Shown piece by piece: positions 28,429 to 37,088 of a stretch of 64,000 nucleotides of DNA. Every line of letters begins with the position of its first letter. Position 1 is the stretch's first letter. The stretch comes from a bacterium (GTDB taxonomy: Bacteria > Hinthialibacterota > Hinthialibacteria > OLB16): positions 151,289-215,288 of the forward strand of contig JAJVIK010000009.1 of the NCBI GenBank assembly GCA_022072055.1, written 5' to 3'. The position numbers and the translations under genes are program-made. The notes under the pieces are model-generated. The model was given only the letters and a program-made list of their open reading frames with translations, had not been told where the DNA came from and ran no database searches.

Positions 28429-28451
28429 GGAACGAGAATCCTTCTCGTTCC
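28429..28451. repeat. perfect inverted repeat, 10-bp arms
   Basis: GGAACGAGAA and TTCTCGTTCC pair exactly around a 3-nt loop, just after the palindromic repeat. It has no T run on either side, so terminator function is weak. It may be part of the same mobile palindrome cluster or a transcript-end stabiliser for the glycoside-hydrolase-like gene. Confidence 0.5.
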
Positions 28452-28617
28452 CACCACGCTCGGGGAGTCCCTTCCCCCGCATGCCGTGAATCGCGGAATG
28501 TCCTGTGGAATTGATAGGTTGCAGTGACTTCAGATACGTGTATTATGTGGCGGAAAGTCCCTGACCTGGCTTGTCCGGAATCCATCCAAGCGAGATCTAG
28601 GCCGACGAGGAGACCCG

Positions 28618-29298
28618 ATGGCGAAGGCAACCCTGACCCTCAAGGACACGCTCAAGCAGCTCGAGGCGCTCGGCGATGAGAAGGTCCGCGCGCACAACAG
28701 GAAACATGGCGCTGGGGACAATCAGTTCGGGGTCCGCCTCGGGGACATCCGCAAGCTGGCCGCCAAGATCAAGATCAATCACCCCTTGGCGATCGCTCTT
28801 TGGGGCGCCGGGAACCTCGATGCCCGGCTCCTCGCGACCCTTCTGATCAAACCCGCGGAACTGTCTCGCGACGAGATGGACCGGATGGCGCGGACCGCCG
28901 GCGTTGCGCAGGTTGCGGATTGGCTGATGTCTTATGTGGTCAAGAGCCATCCCGACAAGGAGTCTCTTCGACAATCCTGGATGGAGGACAAGGACCCTTG
29001 GGCCGCCCGCGCCGGATGGAGCCTGACTTCCGAGCGAATCGGGAAGAATCCGGAGGGACTTGATCTTCCGGGGCTGCTCGACCGTATCGAGGCTGAGATG
29101 GGCAGTGCCGCGCCGGAGGTGCAGTGGACAATGAACTTCTGTCTTGCGGGCATCGGGATTCACTTCCCAAAGCATCGCAAGCGCGCCATCGCGATTGGAG
29201 AGAGACTGGGAGTCTACCGCGACTACCCGGTTTCCAAGGGCTGCACCTCTCCCTTCGCCCCGATCTGGATCAACGAAATGGTGCGCCGTCAAGGTTGA
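28618..29298 (+). CDS. AlkD-like DNA alkylation repair protein
   Basis: 226 aa with AGGAGA 5 nt before the ATG. Helical HEAT-like repeats throughout, with 'FGVRLGDIRKLAAKIK', 'HPLAIALWGAGNLDARLLA' and 'VAQVADWLMSYVV', match the DNA alkylation repair family (AlkC/AlkD fold), whose members excise bulky or cationic alkyl-purines without base flipping. The Trp and Asp positions around 'DKDPWAARAGWSLT' fit the alkyl-base pocket of AlkD. The length is normal. It is the last ordinary gene before the accessory region. Confidence 0.85.
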   Translation: MAKATLTLKDTLKQLEALGDEKVRAHNRKHGAGDNQFGVRLGDIRKLAAKIKINHPLAIALWGAGNLDARLLATLLIKPAELSRDEMDRMARTAGVAQVADWLMSYVVKSHPDKESLRQSWMEDKDPWAARAGWSLTSERIGKNPEGLDLPGLLDRIEAEMGSAAPEVQWTMNFCLAGIGIHFPKHRKRAIAIGERLGVYRDYPVSKGCTSPFAPIWINEMVRRQG

Positions 29299-29436
29299 AC
29301 GTACGAGCCATCGGACACGAATTCAGGGACTATGTCCGCCTCTGTCCCAAAAGTGTGTGCTTCGCGCCAGTCTGGACACACCCAATCGGATGGAACTGGG
29401 ATAGGATGCAATGTGAAGATTGGAGGCAAGGCTTGA

Positions 29437-29691
29437 ATGAGTGTTCACGTTGCCCTTGAGATGCCCGAAGACGCCTTTTCGGCACTCCGAACCAACCCTG
29501 AGAATTTCGCCCGTGAGATGCGTCTCGCGGCCGCGGTGAGATGCTACGAACTTGGGATGATCTCTCAAGGGAAAGCGGCTGAGATCGCCGACCTGAGTCG
29601 TCAGGAATTCATGTTGGCTTGCTCGCGTCTGGGGGTCTCCCCCTTTCAGACCAAGCCCGAGGAATTGGCCGAGGAATTCGCGCGTGAGTAG
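29437..29691 (+). CDS. UPF0175-family antitoxin
   Basis: 84 aa. 'EMRLAAAVRCYELGMISQGKAAEIADLSRQEFM' (read in pieces) is the UPF0175 signature, a small helix-turn-helix-like protein usually encoded directly before a PIN-domain (DUF3368) ribonuclease toxin. A GGAGG-like site precedes the ATG. The expected toxin starts 8 nt before this stop codon but is cut short (next entry), so this antitoxin is now orphaned. Confidence 0.85.
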   Translation: MSVHVALEMPEDAFSALRTNPENFAREMRLAAAVRCYELGMISQGKAAEIADLSRQEFMLACSRLGVSPFQTKPEELAEEFARE

Positions 29692-29758
29692 GAGCTGGGT
29701 GGTCAACACTGCCCCGCTCATTGCATTGGCGAAAACCAATCACATTTGGGCTTTTTGA
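29684..29758 (+). pseudogene. truncated PIN-domain (DUF3368) toxin
   Basis: A GTG start overlaps the antitoxin by 8 nt. The frame reads 'SWVVNTAPLIALAKTNH', the conserved first strand and helix of DUF3368 PIN toxins with the first catalytic acidic position replaced by Asn (usual in this subgroup). After about 20 codons homology stops and the frame ends at TGA. The break is within about 20 nt of a tRNA-Gln fragment, so an integration or deletion probably removed the rest. Confidence 0.75.
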
Positions 29759-29759
29759 A

Positions 29760-29807
29760 TGGCTGGGGAGCCAGGACTCGAACCTGGAAACTCCTGCTCC
29801 AAAGGCA
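29760..29807 (-). other. 3' fragment of tRNA-Gln (UUG), probable attachment-site scar
   Basis: On the minus strand the sequence runs through the anticodon loop CTTTGGA (anticodon TTG), stem GCAGG, variable loop, a perfect T arm (CCAGG TTCGAGT CCTGG), acceptor strand CTCCCCA, discriminator G and CCA. The matching 5' half is missing: upstream sequence departs inside the anticodon stem. A breakpoint there is what tRNA-targeting tyrosine integrases leave at the far end of an island. No integrase gene is in the window. Confidence 0.7.
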
Positions 29808-29891
29808 CCGCAGGTAGCCTGTCGAACCGTGAAGAATCTCGGTTTTTCAGGGGTCTTTCAAACTCAAGGGGGGCTCAGGCCACGTTCAAAC

Positions 29892-29907
29892 ACCCCCAGA
29901 AGGGGGT
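29892..29907 (-). terminator. possible terminator downstream of drmC
   Basis: ACCCCC and GGGGGT pair around a 4-nt loop, followed on the minus strand by GTTT. The stem is short and the T run is poor, so this is a weak candidate. It lies 114 nt past the drmC stop, within an otherwise gene-free stretch of 29808-30020. Confidence 0.35.
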
Positions 29908-30020
29908 CCTGAGGTGCAAAATGTGAAAGAAATGTGAACGGCAATTCTCCGAGCATGATCCGTTTGCGTCCAGGGTTGGCGTTGCCCTGGGAAGGTCGGA
30001 CTTCGAGGATGAATGGTCTT

Positions 30021-30842
30021 CTAGGCGTTCCAAACGGGAACAAGGGTTCCGTCTCGGATCAGAAAAGAGAAATGCTCATCGACTCGCTTGGGGAGCTCTC
30101 CCCCCGATATGACCACGCCCAGTTCAATGTTCAGGTCTAATGCAAATTCAGTCAGGTTCGCGCTCGATACATAGAGCGTGTGATTATCGGCGATCACGGC
30201 CTTTGCGTGCAGCGAACCGTGCTTGCCCTCAGGATCCTTCTCCCGCATATCAGCAGGCCAGACAAGAACCGTACAGGCCCGAGAGATCTCTTCTCCGAGA
30301 CCTTCAATCATGTCAAAGGTTGTCTTTCCTCCGCTTGCATCAGCCGATTCAAGGATGATCCGGATTTGCACACCTCGATTGGCTGCCTGAATCAGCGCCT
30401 CCCGGATGGAGTCCACCTTGTAGACTGCGAAGCAAACCACCGTAAGTCTCTCCCTGGCTGAATGAATCAGCTGGAGCAGGACTTGTCGAGTTCGGCGGAA
30501 AGAGGTTTCTGATGCGTGCGGCCCGGTCCAGACAATCTCTGTTGTCTGTGAGTCTTCGTGTCCCATCCCGGTCAAGCTCAGCGCTCTCAGTCCAAAGGCG
30601 ATGGACTCGGGCGAGAGAGTATCCCGGTACTCTCTCCATTCTTCCAGGAAATCGTCCAGCAAATCTCTCCCCGCCGCATAGGGGATGACCGATAGAATCC
30701 TCGACCGGCTTGTTTGCCAATCACCCGTATCGAATTCCGCAATCCGATCGGAAAGACCATCCAGGACTTTGGGATGGAGGTGTCGAGCCAAAGCCAAGGC
30801 GGCTTGGATGACTTCATTGTAAGCTCCAGAGTTGCATCCCAT
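30021..30842 (-). CDS. drmC: DISARM protein DrmC (phospholipase D-like nuclease)
   Basis: 273 aa, ATG at 30842 overlapping the drmB stop as TGATG (an upstream GTG is also possible). The C-terminal half has the PLD motif 'LHAKAVIADNHTLYVSSAN' (HxK, Asp, then SSAN in place of GSxN), about residues 205-230; an earlier weaker repeat lies near 'HASETSFRRTRQVLLQL'. One clear HKD motif suggests a homodimer. DrmC is the last core gene of DISARM anti-phage systems. In published work it was dispensable against some phages. It is translated in step with drmB. Confidence 0.88.
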   Translation of the reverse strand: MGCNSGAYNEVIQAALALARHLHPKVLDGLSDRIAEFDTGDWQTSRSRILSVIPYAAGRDLLDDFLEEWREYRDTLSPESIAFGLRALSLTGMGHEDSQTTEIVWTGPHASETSFRRTRQVLLQLIHSARERLTVVCFAVYKVDSIREALIQAANRGVQIRIILESADASGGKTTFDMIEGLGEEISRACTVLVWPADMREKDPEGKHGSLHAKAVIADNHTLYVSSANLTEFALDLNIELGVVISGGELPKRVDEHFSFLIRDGTLVPVWNA

Positions 30843-32743
30843 CACAATTCCCCACCGCTGAAGAAGGCCGTCTCCGAGCGATTAAGAGTCTCAGCGAGAA
30901 CAGATCGATCAAGATACCGGTTGCCGCATTCGCAGGATGTCTCGGACAGGAAGAGGCACGCATGACACGCAGCGGCATGGATAGTGTATCGGTCAGAGGC
31001 CGGATGGTGCTCTGAACAGAGCGGGTCAGACGAACACAATCGCGCTCTTTCAAGGGCTTGGGACAGATGAAGGATCAAGCTTGCGGCCCTGCCCAGACTG
31101 ACCAGTCCGCCGAGAGTCCCCTCGCTGTCTGAGGCTACCGTGTAAATCAGCACACCCGCCATCGGACCCGATGGCTCCGTTGATTCTGCCGAGTAGATTC
31201 TCTCTCGGATGCTGGCTGAGGTGTATCCGCACTCCAACGAGAATTGGCGCATCAGGGCGTGGGCGAAAGAGTGGAGCAGGACGAATCGCATTCCCCGAAA
31301 GCCGGCTTCCGGGTGGTCGATATTTCGAGTCCGACGCCAGCGGCAGTGGCCCTGGAAGATTTCCTCCGAGAGCTCTCTCACGGCCTTCTTCTGGAGCCAG
31401 TCATGGAGCCTCGTTTCCGAGAATTGGATGAAGATTCCCTCTCCTCGAACCTCGGTTGCGGGAACCCACTTCGGATTGGTTCTTGAGAGCGGAGCTAGCC
31501 GCTGTATTTCGCCTTCTTCGTAGAGAGCGAAATCCTCCAGTGAATCGATTCGTGAAAAGCCTATGATGGACCGCACTTCCCGCATCTTCTCCACGAGGAC
31601 GACTTTCTCTATGAGGCCCTCAAAACCTCCGGGAACAGCAACCTGAGAAAGAACAAAATCTCGAGTAGATCTAACCTTGCCCGGATTCGAAAGGACCTCC
31701 CATTCAGGCGCCTTGATGTCTGCATCAGAGAAGCCTTGGTCTCCGAGTCGTGCACGGTAGTCTTGAATGGCCTTCAGAACTTCATGGTCTTCGAACTTCT
31801 TGAGGAGAGGGATGGATTTCTTGATGTGCTTTATCTCGATGAGCTGTTCCACTTCGTTCAGATCGGCCCAGTTAAGAGCGATGATCTCGCCAATCTCGGA
31901 GATCGTTTGTGGAATCGAGATAGCTGAAACCACCGCCGGGAACCACGCGTTCGAGGCGCCCAATAGGAGGGTCTTCAATTGGTGGGGACCGCCATTGTCG
32001 CCGGTGCAACCTTCTTCCTGGGTGCTTCGCAGGTGGGGATGGCGTCCTTTGCAGTAGGGGAGGAACTGCTTGCCCTGCTCGCCAAACGCCGCCGACATTC
32101 TTCGACTTGATCCGCAATTGGTGCACTTGACCTGAACGTCAGCAGCCTCTCCCGAGACGCCGAACTCCTCCAAACGAAGCTGGGGTCTCTCGCATTTCTC
32201 CCCCCGGTGAACAAAATCCACCCACGGGAAATCGTCCAGGTGTCCTGCCTCACAGGCAACCATGAAACGGACAGGGAGAACGGCCGGGGGCTTCTTTGCG
32301 CGGCAGTTTGTATGGACGAATCTGCTTCTTTCGGGAGCAAAGGGTTTCGGGTCGAGATTAAATAGACCCGACGAAAGCGGCGCAAGGGTTTTGCAGACTG
32401 GGCAGACCATCCAACGTGGGAAGGGGGAGCATGGGACGCCGACAAGGTTCTCGTACCCCAGAGCATCGTTCCCAAACCCATTTCCTTCTTGGACGGCAGG
32501 TGGCATCAGGAGCTGCTCGACTTGGTCGCCCAGCCTCCGCTTAACTTGCGCCAAGAGCCGCTGTTCAGTGAGCACTGTGGAATGAGTCAGGTCCCACTCA
32601 TCGAGCCCCATCACCATCACCGAAAGGTTCGGCAGGTCGATGAGGGCGCCGACCCCTGAAGAATGCAGAAGCTGGGTTGGGCGGATCTCCCCAACCTTCT
32701 TGGCGAATCTGCTGCTCCCCCGCCTAGCCGAGTTACTCCGCAT
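30842..32743 (-). CDS. drmB: DISARM protein DrmB (DUF1998)
   Basis: 633 aa from ATG 32743, which has GGGAGGAGG 4-11 nt upstream; the frame is open to 32761. Zinc-type cysteine pairs occur at 'MVCPVCKTLAP', 'VKCTNCGSSRRM' and the C-terminal DUF1998 region 'ACHACLFLSETSCECGNRYLD', with the conserved 'RGMRFVLLHSFAHALMRQF' helix. DrmB forms a complex with DrmA (DrmAB) that binds 5' single-stranded DNA ends in the published Serratia system. It overlaps drmA by 11 nt and drmC by 3 nt. Confidence 0.9.
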   Translation of the reverse strand: MRSNSARRGSSRFAKKVGEIRPTQLLHSSGVGALIDLPNLSVMVMGLDEWDLTHSTVLTEQRLLAQVKRRLGDQVEQLLMPPAVQEGNGFGNDALGYENLVGVPCSPFPRWMVCPVCKTLAPLSSGLFNLDPKPFAPERSRFVHTNCRAKKPPAVLPVRFMVACEAGHLDDFPWVDFVHRGEKCERPQLRLEEFGVSGEAADVQVKCTNCGSSRRMSAAFGEQGKQFLPYCKGRHPHLRSTQEEGCTGDNGGPHQLKTLLLGASNAWFPAVVSAISIPQTISEIGEIIALNWADLNEVEQLIEIKHIKKSIPLLKKFEDHEVLKAIQDYRARLGDQGFSDADIKAPEWEVLSNPGKVRSTRDFVLSQVAVPGGFEGLIEKVVLVEKMREVRSIIGFSRIDSLEDFALYEEGEIQRLAPLSRTNPKWVPATEVRGEGIFIQFSETRLHDWLQKKAVRELSEEIFQGHCRWRRTRNIDHPEAGFRGMRFVLLHSFAHALMRQFSLECGYTSASIRERIYSAESTEPSGPMAGVLIYTVASDSEGTLGGLVSLGRAASLILHLSQALERARLCSSDPLCSEHHPASDRYTIHAAACHACLFLSETSCECGNRYLDRSVLAETLNRSETAFFSGGEL

Positions 32744-35700
32744 CGCCTCCTCCCTCATCAACTAAAACCAGATTCACGGGAGGCTCAACTTCTCTGAGGG
32801 AGGTCAGGCAGGTGAATTCATCCCACGGCCGGGTTTCGGGCCTGGATAGAAGTCCGATGGTCCGTGAATCCTTGACTGGCTCGTAGCCCAAGGCGGAGTG
32901 GCCTTCCTTGGCCTTATGAGCGCGGTTTTCCCATTCGTCCAGCTTCTTATTGATTTGATCTCTGATGGCTGTTTTGACGTCAGCCCCTCCCAAGATCGAG
33001 TGCGCGCGGTCCGGTATCATTTCCAAACATCTTGAGATGTTGTCGTGAGGTCGTTTGAGGGACTCACATCTGTTGTTTGCGTTGAAGTCCAGCCCATGAT
33101 TCCTGATGTACCCGACGAGCACGCCGCTCAAACCACGCTGAATAGCCCCTTCGGAAAAAGGAGTAACGGAAAGCGCTTCGACATGCTTATAGAACGTGGC
33201 GTGGTAGTGCTCGAAAGTCTCATAGTGCGAGAGGTCTCGCGGCCGGGCCCAATTATAGACGGTGCACACGAGCCCCGGAAAGCTACGACCTACGCGGCTG
33301 GTAGCCTGGATGTACTCGGCGGAGGTTTTCGGCTGGCTGGAAACCACCATCAGGCCCAAGCGTTTCACGTCCACCCCTACAGAAACCATGTTCGTCGCCA
33401 GGAGAACATCGATCGGTTTTGAGCCCGAGGCTGGGAATGCAAGCTCCAGGCGATCCAGTATGGTAGGAATGTCTGTCGCCCTGATCCGGGAGGTCAGCTC
33501 TTCAAGGGTAAACTCGGTGATAGTCCGGTCTGCAAGCCCACGATCCTTCGTATCGCGCAGGCGGGATCGCATGTCATCAAGGACCAACCTCCGGGCGCCT
33601 CCGAGGTCTCGCAGCGAGTTGAAGTAACCTACCAGTGTCATCCACGGATCAGCCCTCTCGCCGAACTGCTCAAACAGCTTCTGGGCCGCGGCGAGATGCG
33701 CGACAAAGACACGAATCAGAGCCGCTTTGATTCTTCTCCCCGGGGCGCAGACGCCGATGTATCGCCGCCCAGGGTGTTGCTCGCCGGGGGGACGCTGGAG
33801 AGCGAAGAAGTTATTCTCTATGCCCAGTCCGGTTGGGGGAAAGATCTGTACAGACCTGGAAAACAGAGCGTTTACCTGGTCGAGAGCGCGCCGGATGGTG
33901 GCTGTCGATGCGATCACCTTCGGCTGGACCTTCTTTCCTTCCAGATCCCATTCGCAAAGAGAGTCAATAGCGGTCTCATAGAGTCCCACGAGGCTCCCCA
34001 AAGGGCCGCTGATGAGATGCAGCTCATCCTGGATAATCAGGTCGGGAGGACGAAGGGGTGATGCAGGAATTGTCTTCGCTGATGGAAGCCTTCCCTTGGC
34101 GGGGTGGGAGTTTGAATCTTCGATCTCGGGGGACCGGAAGCCATGGCGCTCGCAGTAACCGTTGACCTGGCCAAAAAGCATCTGGGTTTCGCCCTTCCAT
34201 GGGAGCTGGGCGAACTTATCCACGGTGGCGATCAGGAGGGCAGGCAAGAGGCGGTAGATTTCTTCATCCACGACCAGCACTGGAAGGCCTTCGTCGGGCG
34301 AATTCAATCGGCTGAAAGGACAGCTCCCGAGCTGGTCTCCACAATAGATTAGAGTCCTTCCGCGTCCAGCGTTGAATGGCTCCACCGTGATGTCTCGCTC
34401 CGGTTTGATCTCATGCCCACACCAAGGGCAGTTGGTCAGCTGCGCGGGGGCACCCATTCCGCCAACCGGCCCTTGGCCCCGATGGAGTTTGACCGCCTCA
34501 TCACTTTGCTCGGTGGTGTTGGGCGTGGTCCGGTATCCCACCCACAGGCCGATACGGAAGGGCGTCCTGCCCCACCGCTCATCGCCGTTGCTTAGCGCCT
34601 CTCTGCGGATCATCTCGCAGGCGCACATCAACGCGGATGCGCGTTGAAACTGTTGGAGAGTCAGGAGCCTGAGCGTGTAGCGCATCAAGACCGCGACCCC
34701 GTGCTCTCCATCAAGCCCTCCCATCAAACCTTGGAGGCGGCGGATGGCCATGGCGAAAGCGGTCAGACCCAGGTACGCCTCGGTCTTGCCGCCTCCGGTG
34801 GGAAACCAGAGGAGATCGGCGACTTTGTCTCGGTCCTCATGGAGGGGATCCGAGAGCGAGGGGATGTTCAACAGAATGAAGGCGAGCTGGAAAGGACGCC
34901 ACGAGCGGTTTGCCGGAACGTCGATGCTCTCCAACGCAACCCTATTTCCACGGCGAATCTGTTCGGAGAACAGGGAATGGACGCGCTGGAGGGCCATGGC
35001 CCGGTTCATGAACCGGAAAGCCTCTAAAGGTTTCTCATCCTCCCGGCAGAGAGTCTCAATACCCGCCTCGATGCGCTTCAAAGCCAGCTCGCAAGCTTCC
35101 AGCGCCAGTTGAGCCGGAGTTCGGTAGTCCGCAAGCCCTTCTGATGGGTCCTTGATCTTCTTCCTTTCGGTCTCGATCCATTCGCGATAGGCCGCTGTCA
35201 GCGGATCGAGGCAGGCTCTGACATCTTTCTTCTCGATCCTCGAGAGAGTCTCCATGTCCAAGACCAAACTGTTGAGTCCGGGAATATCGGCGACTGTGGG
35301 CTGATCGGTAAACGGAACTTCATAAGCGGGGATGACAGCGGTGCGGATGCGTAGCGCCCGCTGTGTTTCTCTTTCCGGAAGGTCGGCGTGCACGCTGACT
35401 CCATGGCCGACAGCGAACTCGACATGGCGGCGATAGAGCATTTCATTGCGCTGGTCCTCAACGCTATCAAGGAGTTTGAGGAGATGCAGTGGAGGGGCTT
35501 TCTTGCGAAAGATGGGTTGGCCATCCGGCGACTCGACCGCCAGCTCCGGCTGGAACAGCCAAACCTCATCGCTGTTGCGCTTCTTCGGCTGTTGGTTGTT
35601 GACCAGGAAGAGGGTGACTGTCCAGGAGTCATCTCTCTTTCGGACTCGCCCCGTAACGATCACGTCAGGTTGCTGGTTCGAGGGTATCCAGGCGGGCAAG

Positions 35701-36224
35701 GGGCCCTCTGCAAGCCGGATCGGGGGGGAAGTCCCTTCTATCGGGGAGCGTTTCCAAACCCGTTTGGGTTCGCCCTTCTCATCGACCAGGATTTCACTGA
35801 CCTCTCGGCGGTAGCGGCCCCATCGGGCGGTGACCTGGATGTCCTTGGCGGAAGGGTCCACGCAGAATGTCAGGCCGAAGGAAGAGGCGAAAAGGTTGCT
35901 TCCCTGGGTGAGTTCGGGCTCTGTGTGTCCCTCTTCGGAAGAGTCGCCTTCGCTGGTCCCAAGCGCATCATACACGACAGGGGGAAAGATTTCCTCTCCG
36001 GCTTCTCTCCCTGGTATGACATCAACCCCGTCCTCGTTTTCTCTGCCTTTGCGCGGGGCGAGCATGCCCACCAGGTAACGGTCTCGAACGCTCCGCTCGG
36101 CGATCTCTTCCGTCAGCCCGCCAGCGGGACCGAGGAGGTCTTTGATGACCATCTCTTCGAGCTCAGACCGGAGCTCGGAGTGGGACTTGGTTCTTTCAGC
36201 GAGGAGGGGAGTCTTCTCGTTCAT
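32733..36224 (-). CDS. drmA: DISARM helicase DrmA
   Basis: 1163 aa from ATG 36224; a GTG five codons upstream directly follows the stop of the HicA remnant, and neither start has a clear ribosome site. Superfamily 2 helicase motifs are present: Walker A 'FPTGGGKTEAYLGL' (about residue 478), DEXH box 'IIQDELHLISGPLG' (about 735), and C-terminal 'VLLATNMVSVGVDVKRLG' and 'YIQATSRVGRSFPG'. An N-terminal 'LLGPAGG' segment is typical. Four cysteines in 'CPWCGHEIK' and 'YCGDQLGSCPF' form a zinc-ribbon insert. DrmA with DrmB is the DNA-engaging core of DISARM. Confidence 0.92.
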   Translation of the reverse strand: MNEKTPLLAERTKSHSELRSELEEMVIKDLLGPAGGLTEEIAERSVRDRYLVGMLAPRKGRENEDGVDVIPGREAGEEIFPPVVYDALGTSEGDSSEEGHTEPELTQGSNLFASSFGLTFCVDPSAKDIQVTARWGRYRREVSEILVDEKGEPKRVWKRSPIEGTSPPIRLAEGPLPAWIPSNQQPDVIVTGRVRKRDDSWTVTLFLVNNQQPKKRNSDEVWLFQPELAVESPDGQPIFRKKAPPLHLLKLLDSVEDQRNEMLYRRHVEFAVGHGVSVHADLPERETQRALRIRTAVIPAYEVPFTDQPTVADIPGLNSLVLDMETLSRIEKKDVRACLDPLTAAYREWIETERKKIKDPSEGLADYRTPAQLALEACELALKRIEAGIETLCREDEKPLEAFRFMNRAMALQRVHSLFSEQIRRGNRVALESIDVPANRSWRPFQLAFILLNIPSLSDPLHEDRDKVADLLWFPTGGGKTEAYLGLTAFAMAIRRLQGLMGGLDGEHGVAVLMRYTLRLLTLQQFQRASALMCACEMIRREALSNGDERWGRTPFRIGLWVGYRTTPNTTEQSDEAVKLHRGQGPVGGMGAPAQLTNCPWCGHEIKPERDITVEPFNAGRGRTLIYCGDQLGSCPFSRLNSPDEGLPVLVVDEEIYRLLPALLIATVDKFAQLPWKGETQMLFGQVNGYCERHGFRSPEIEDSNSHPAKGRLPSAKTIPASPLRPPDLIIQDELHLISGPLGSLVGLYETAIDSLCEWDLEGKKVQPKVIASTATIRRALDQVNALFSRSVQIFPPTGLGIENNFFALQRPPGEQHPGRRYIGVCAPGRRIKAALIRVFVAHLAAAQKLFEQFGERADPWMTLVGYFNSLRDLGGARRLVLDDMRSRLRDTKDRGLADRTITEFTLEELTSRIRATDIPTILDRLELAFPASGSKPIDVLLATNMVSVGVDVKRLGLMVVSSQPKTSAEYIQATSRVGRSFPGLVCTVYNWARPRDLSHYETFEHYHATFYKHVEALSVTPFSEGAIQRGLSGVLVGYIRNHGLDFNANNRCESLKRPHDNISRCLEMIPDRAHSILGGADVKTAIRDQINKKLDEWENRAHKAKEGHSALGYEPVKDSRTIGLLSRPETRPWDEFTCLTSLREVEPPVNLVLVDEGGGDAE

Positions 36225-36239
36225 GGGTTCTGCCCACAC

Positions 36240-36319
36240 TCAAAGTTCGTCAAGCACTCTTTGAAACTCCTCCGGCGTCATTTCGATCTCACGGAGGATT
36301 TCGCGCATGAGGGGGCGGG
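36240..36319 (-). pseudogene. remnant of HicA toxin C-terminus
   Basis: Directly after the hicB stop, a frame reads 'RPLMREILREIEMTPEEFQR' and ends VLDEL before TGA. This resembles the last helix of HicA mRNA interferases (pattern L-x2-ILR-x4-x2-EEF). The N-terminal half with the catalytic His is absent: only about 80 nt separate hicB from drmA. An ORF starts at ATG 36308, but I see no reason to think it is functional. Confidence 0.5.
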
Positions 36320-36547
36320 TCAAAGATTCACCGCAATCTTTTGGATTCCAACGAAGGTGTCTTCCGCCACTGCATCGCCGTGGGCTTCCATCTCCTCCAG
36401 GCAGAGTTCGACAACTTCGCGCAGGTTGGATTGAAGTTCATCGAGGCTTGCCGCCTGGGTGTGGGCGCCAGGCACTGAGGGGATGTTGCCGACATACAGG
36501 CCGGTCTCGGAATCGTACTCCATGTAGGCGGTGAAAGTCTTTGTCAT
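36320..36547 (-). CDS. HicB-family antitoxin
   Basis: 75 aa from ATG 36547, with GGAGGA 10 nt upstream (an in-frame Met at 36565 is the alternative). 'FTAYMEYDSETGLYVGNIPS' followed by 'GAHTQAASLDELQSNLREVV' is the HicB partial RNase H-like fold. No C-terminal DNA-binding domain is present. HicB normally blocks the HicA mRNA interferase; here only a HicA remnant follows, so the antitoxin is an orphan. It sits between drmMI and drmA, breaking the usual DISARM gene order. Confidence 0.85.
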   Translation of the reverse strand: MTKTFTAYMEYDSETGLYVGNIPSVPGAHTQAASLDELQSNLREVVELCLEEMEAHGDAVAEDTFVGIQKIAVNL

Positions 36548-36580
36548 TGGACGATCTTCCTCCATCGTTCGGGGTCTACC

Positions 36581-36799
36581 TTACCACAAACCTTCACACC
36601 ATTGTGCCGGGAGGGCGGGGTCGAAGGGGCGGTCATACCGGTAGGGTGTCCCACGGAGCGGGAATCGGCCTTGGGTGCGCGACCCGTCTGGGGCGGTTTT
36701 CACAATGACCTCGACTTGATCGCCTGCCTGGAACGGCACGGAATCAAGGGTGATCTGTCCGGTCTTCTGAACGGTCACAATGGTCTTGAAACTCGCCAT
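36581..36799 (-). CDS. AbrB-like small antitoxin, orphan
   Basis: 72 aa, AAGGAGAG ribosome site. 'FKTIVTVQKTGQITLDSVP' and 'GDQVEVIVK' form an AbrB/MazE-like swapped-hairpin half, and the tail 'PLRGTPYRYDRPFDPALPAQ' recalls antitoxins that normally precede a PIN toxin. No PIN gene follows: the next gene, 33 nt away, is hicB. It may autoregulate or neutralise a toxin encoded elsewhere. The family assignment is by pattern only. Confidence 0.6.
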   Translation of the reverse strand: MASFKTIVTVQKTGQITLDSVPFQAGDQVEVIVKTAPDGSRTQGRFPLRGTPYRYDRPFDPALPAQWCEGLW

Positions 36800-36844
36800 G
36801 GCTCTCTCCTTTAAATCGCCATTCTAGAGCATTTCCCACTCGAA

Positions 36845-36929
36845 TGTAGCGTTGGAGGGACGCGCTTCGTCGCGTCCCATGGCTGCGCGAGACCGGCCAC
36901 GACTGAGCGTGGCCCTCCAAGGCGCTACA
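36845..36929. repeat. palindromic intergenic repeat, copy 2
   Basis: Outer arms TGTAGCG and CGCTACA enclose TTGGAGGG and CCCTCCAA. Inside are a GGGACGCG/CGCGTCCC hairpin and the phrase GACTGAGCG shared with copy 1 at 28358. It is a complete palindrome-within-palindrome element inserted between the AbrB-like gene and the small ORF, inside the DISARM locus. About 160 nt to its right (36930-37088) carry no gene I can support. Confidence 0.7.
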
Positions 36930-37088
36930 CGATAGCGTTAATCGCTTGCGTAAATGTCCGCGCCCCTGACAGATAACCTGAACCGAAGCCGGTCATGCCG
37001 AATCCATTCCACCCTCCTCTCAGACCATCTCGTTTCAATCTGCCCGTCTCACGGCTCATGGCGCCCTCACTCCTTCAGCCTGATGTAT

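Noticed and set aside
29721-29912. Open frame reading 'GSQDSNLETPAPKAP'
   Set aside because: It is the translation of the antisense strand of the tRNA-Gln fragment, a familiar false gene, not a protein.
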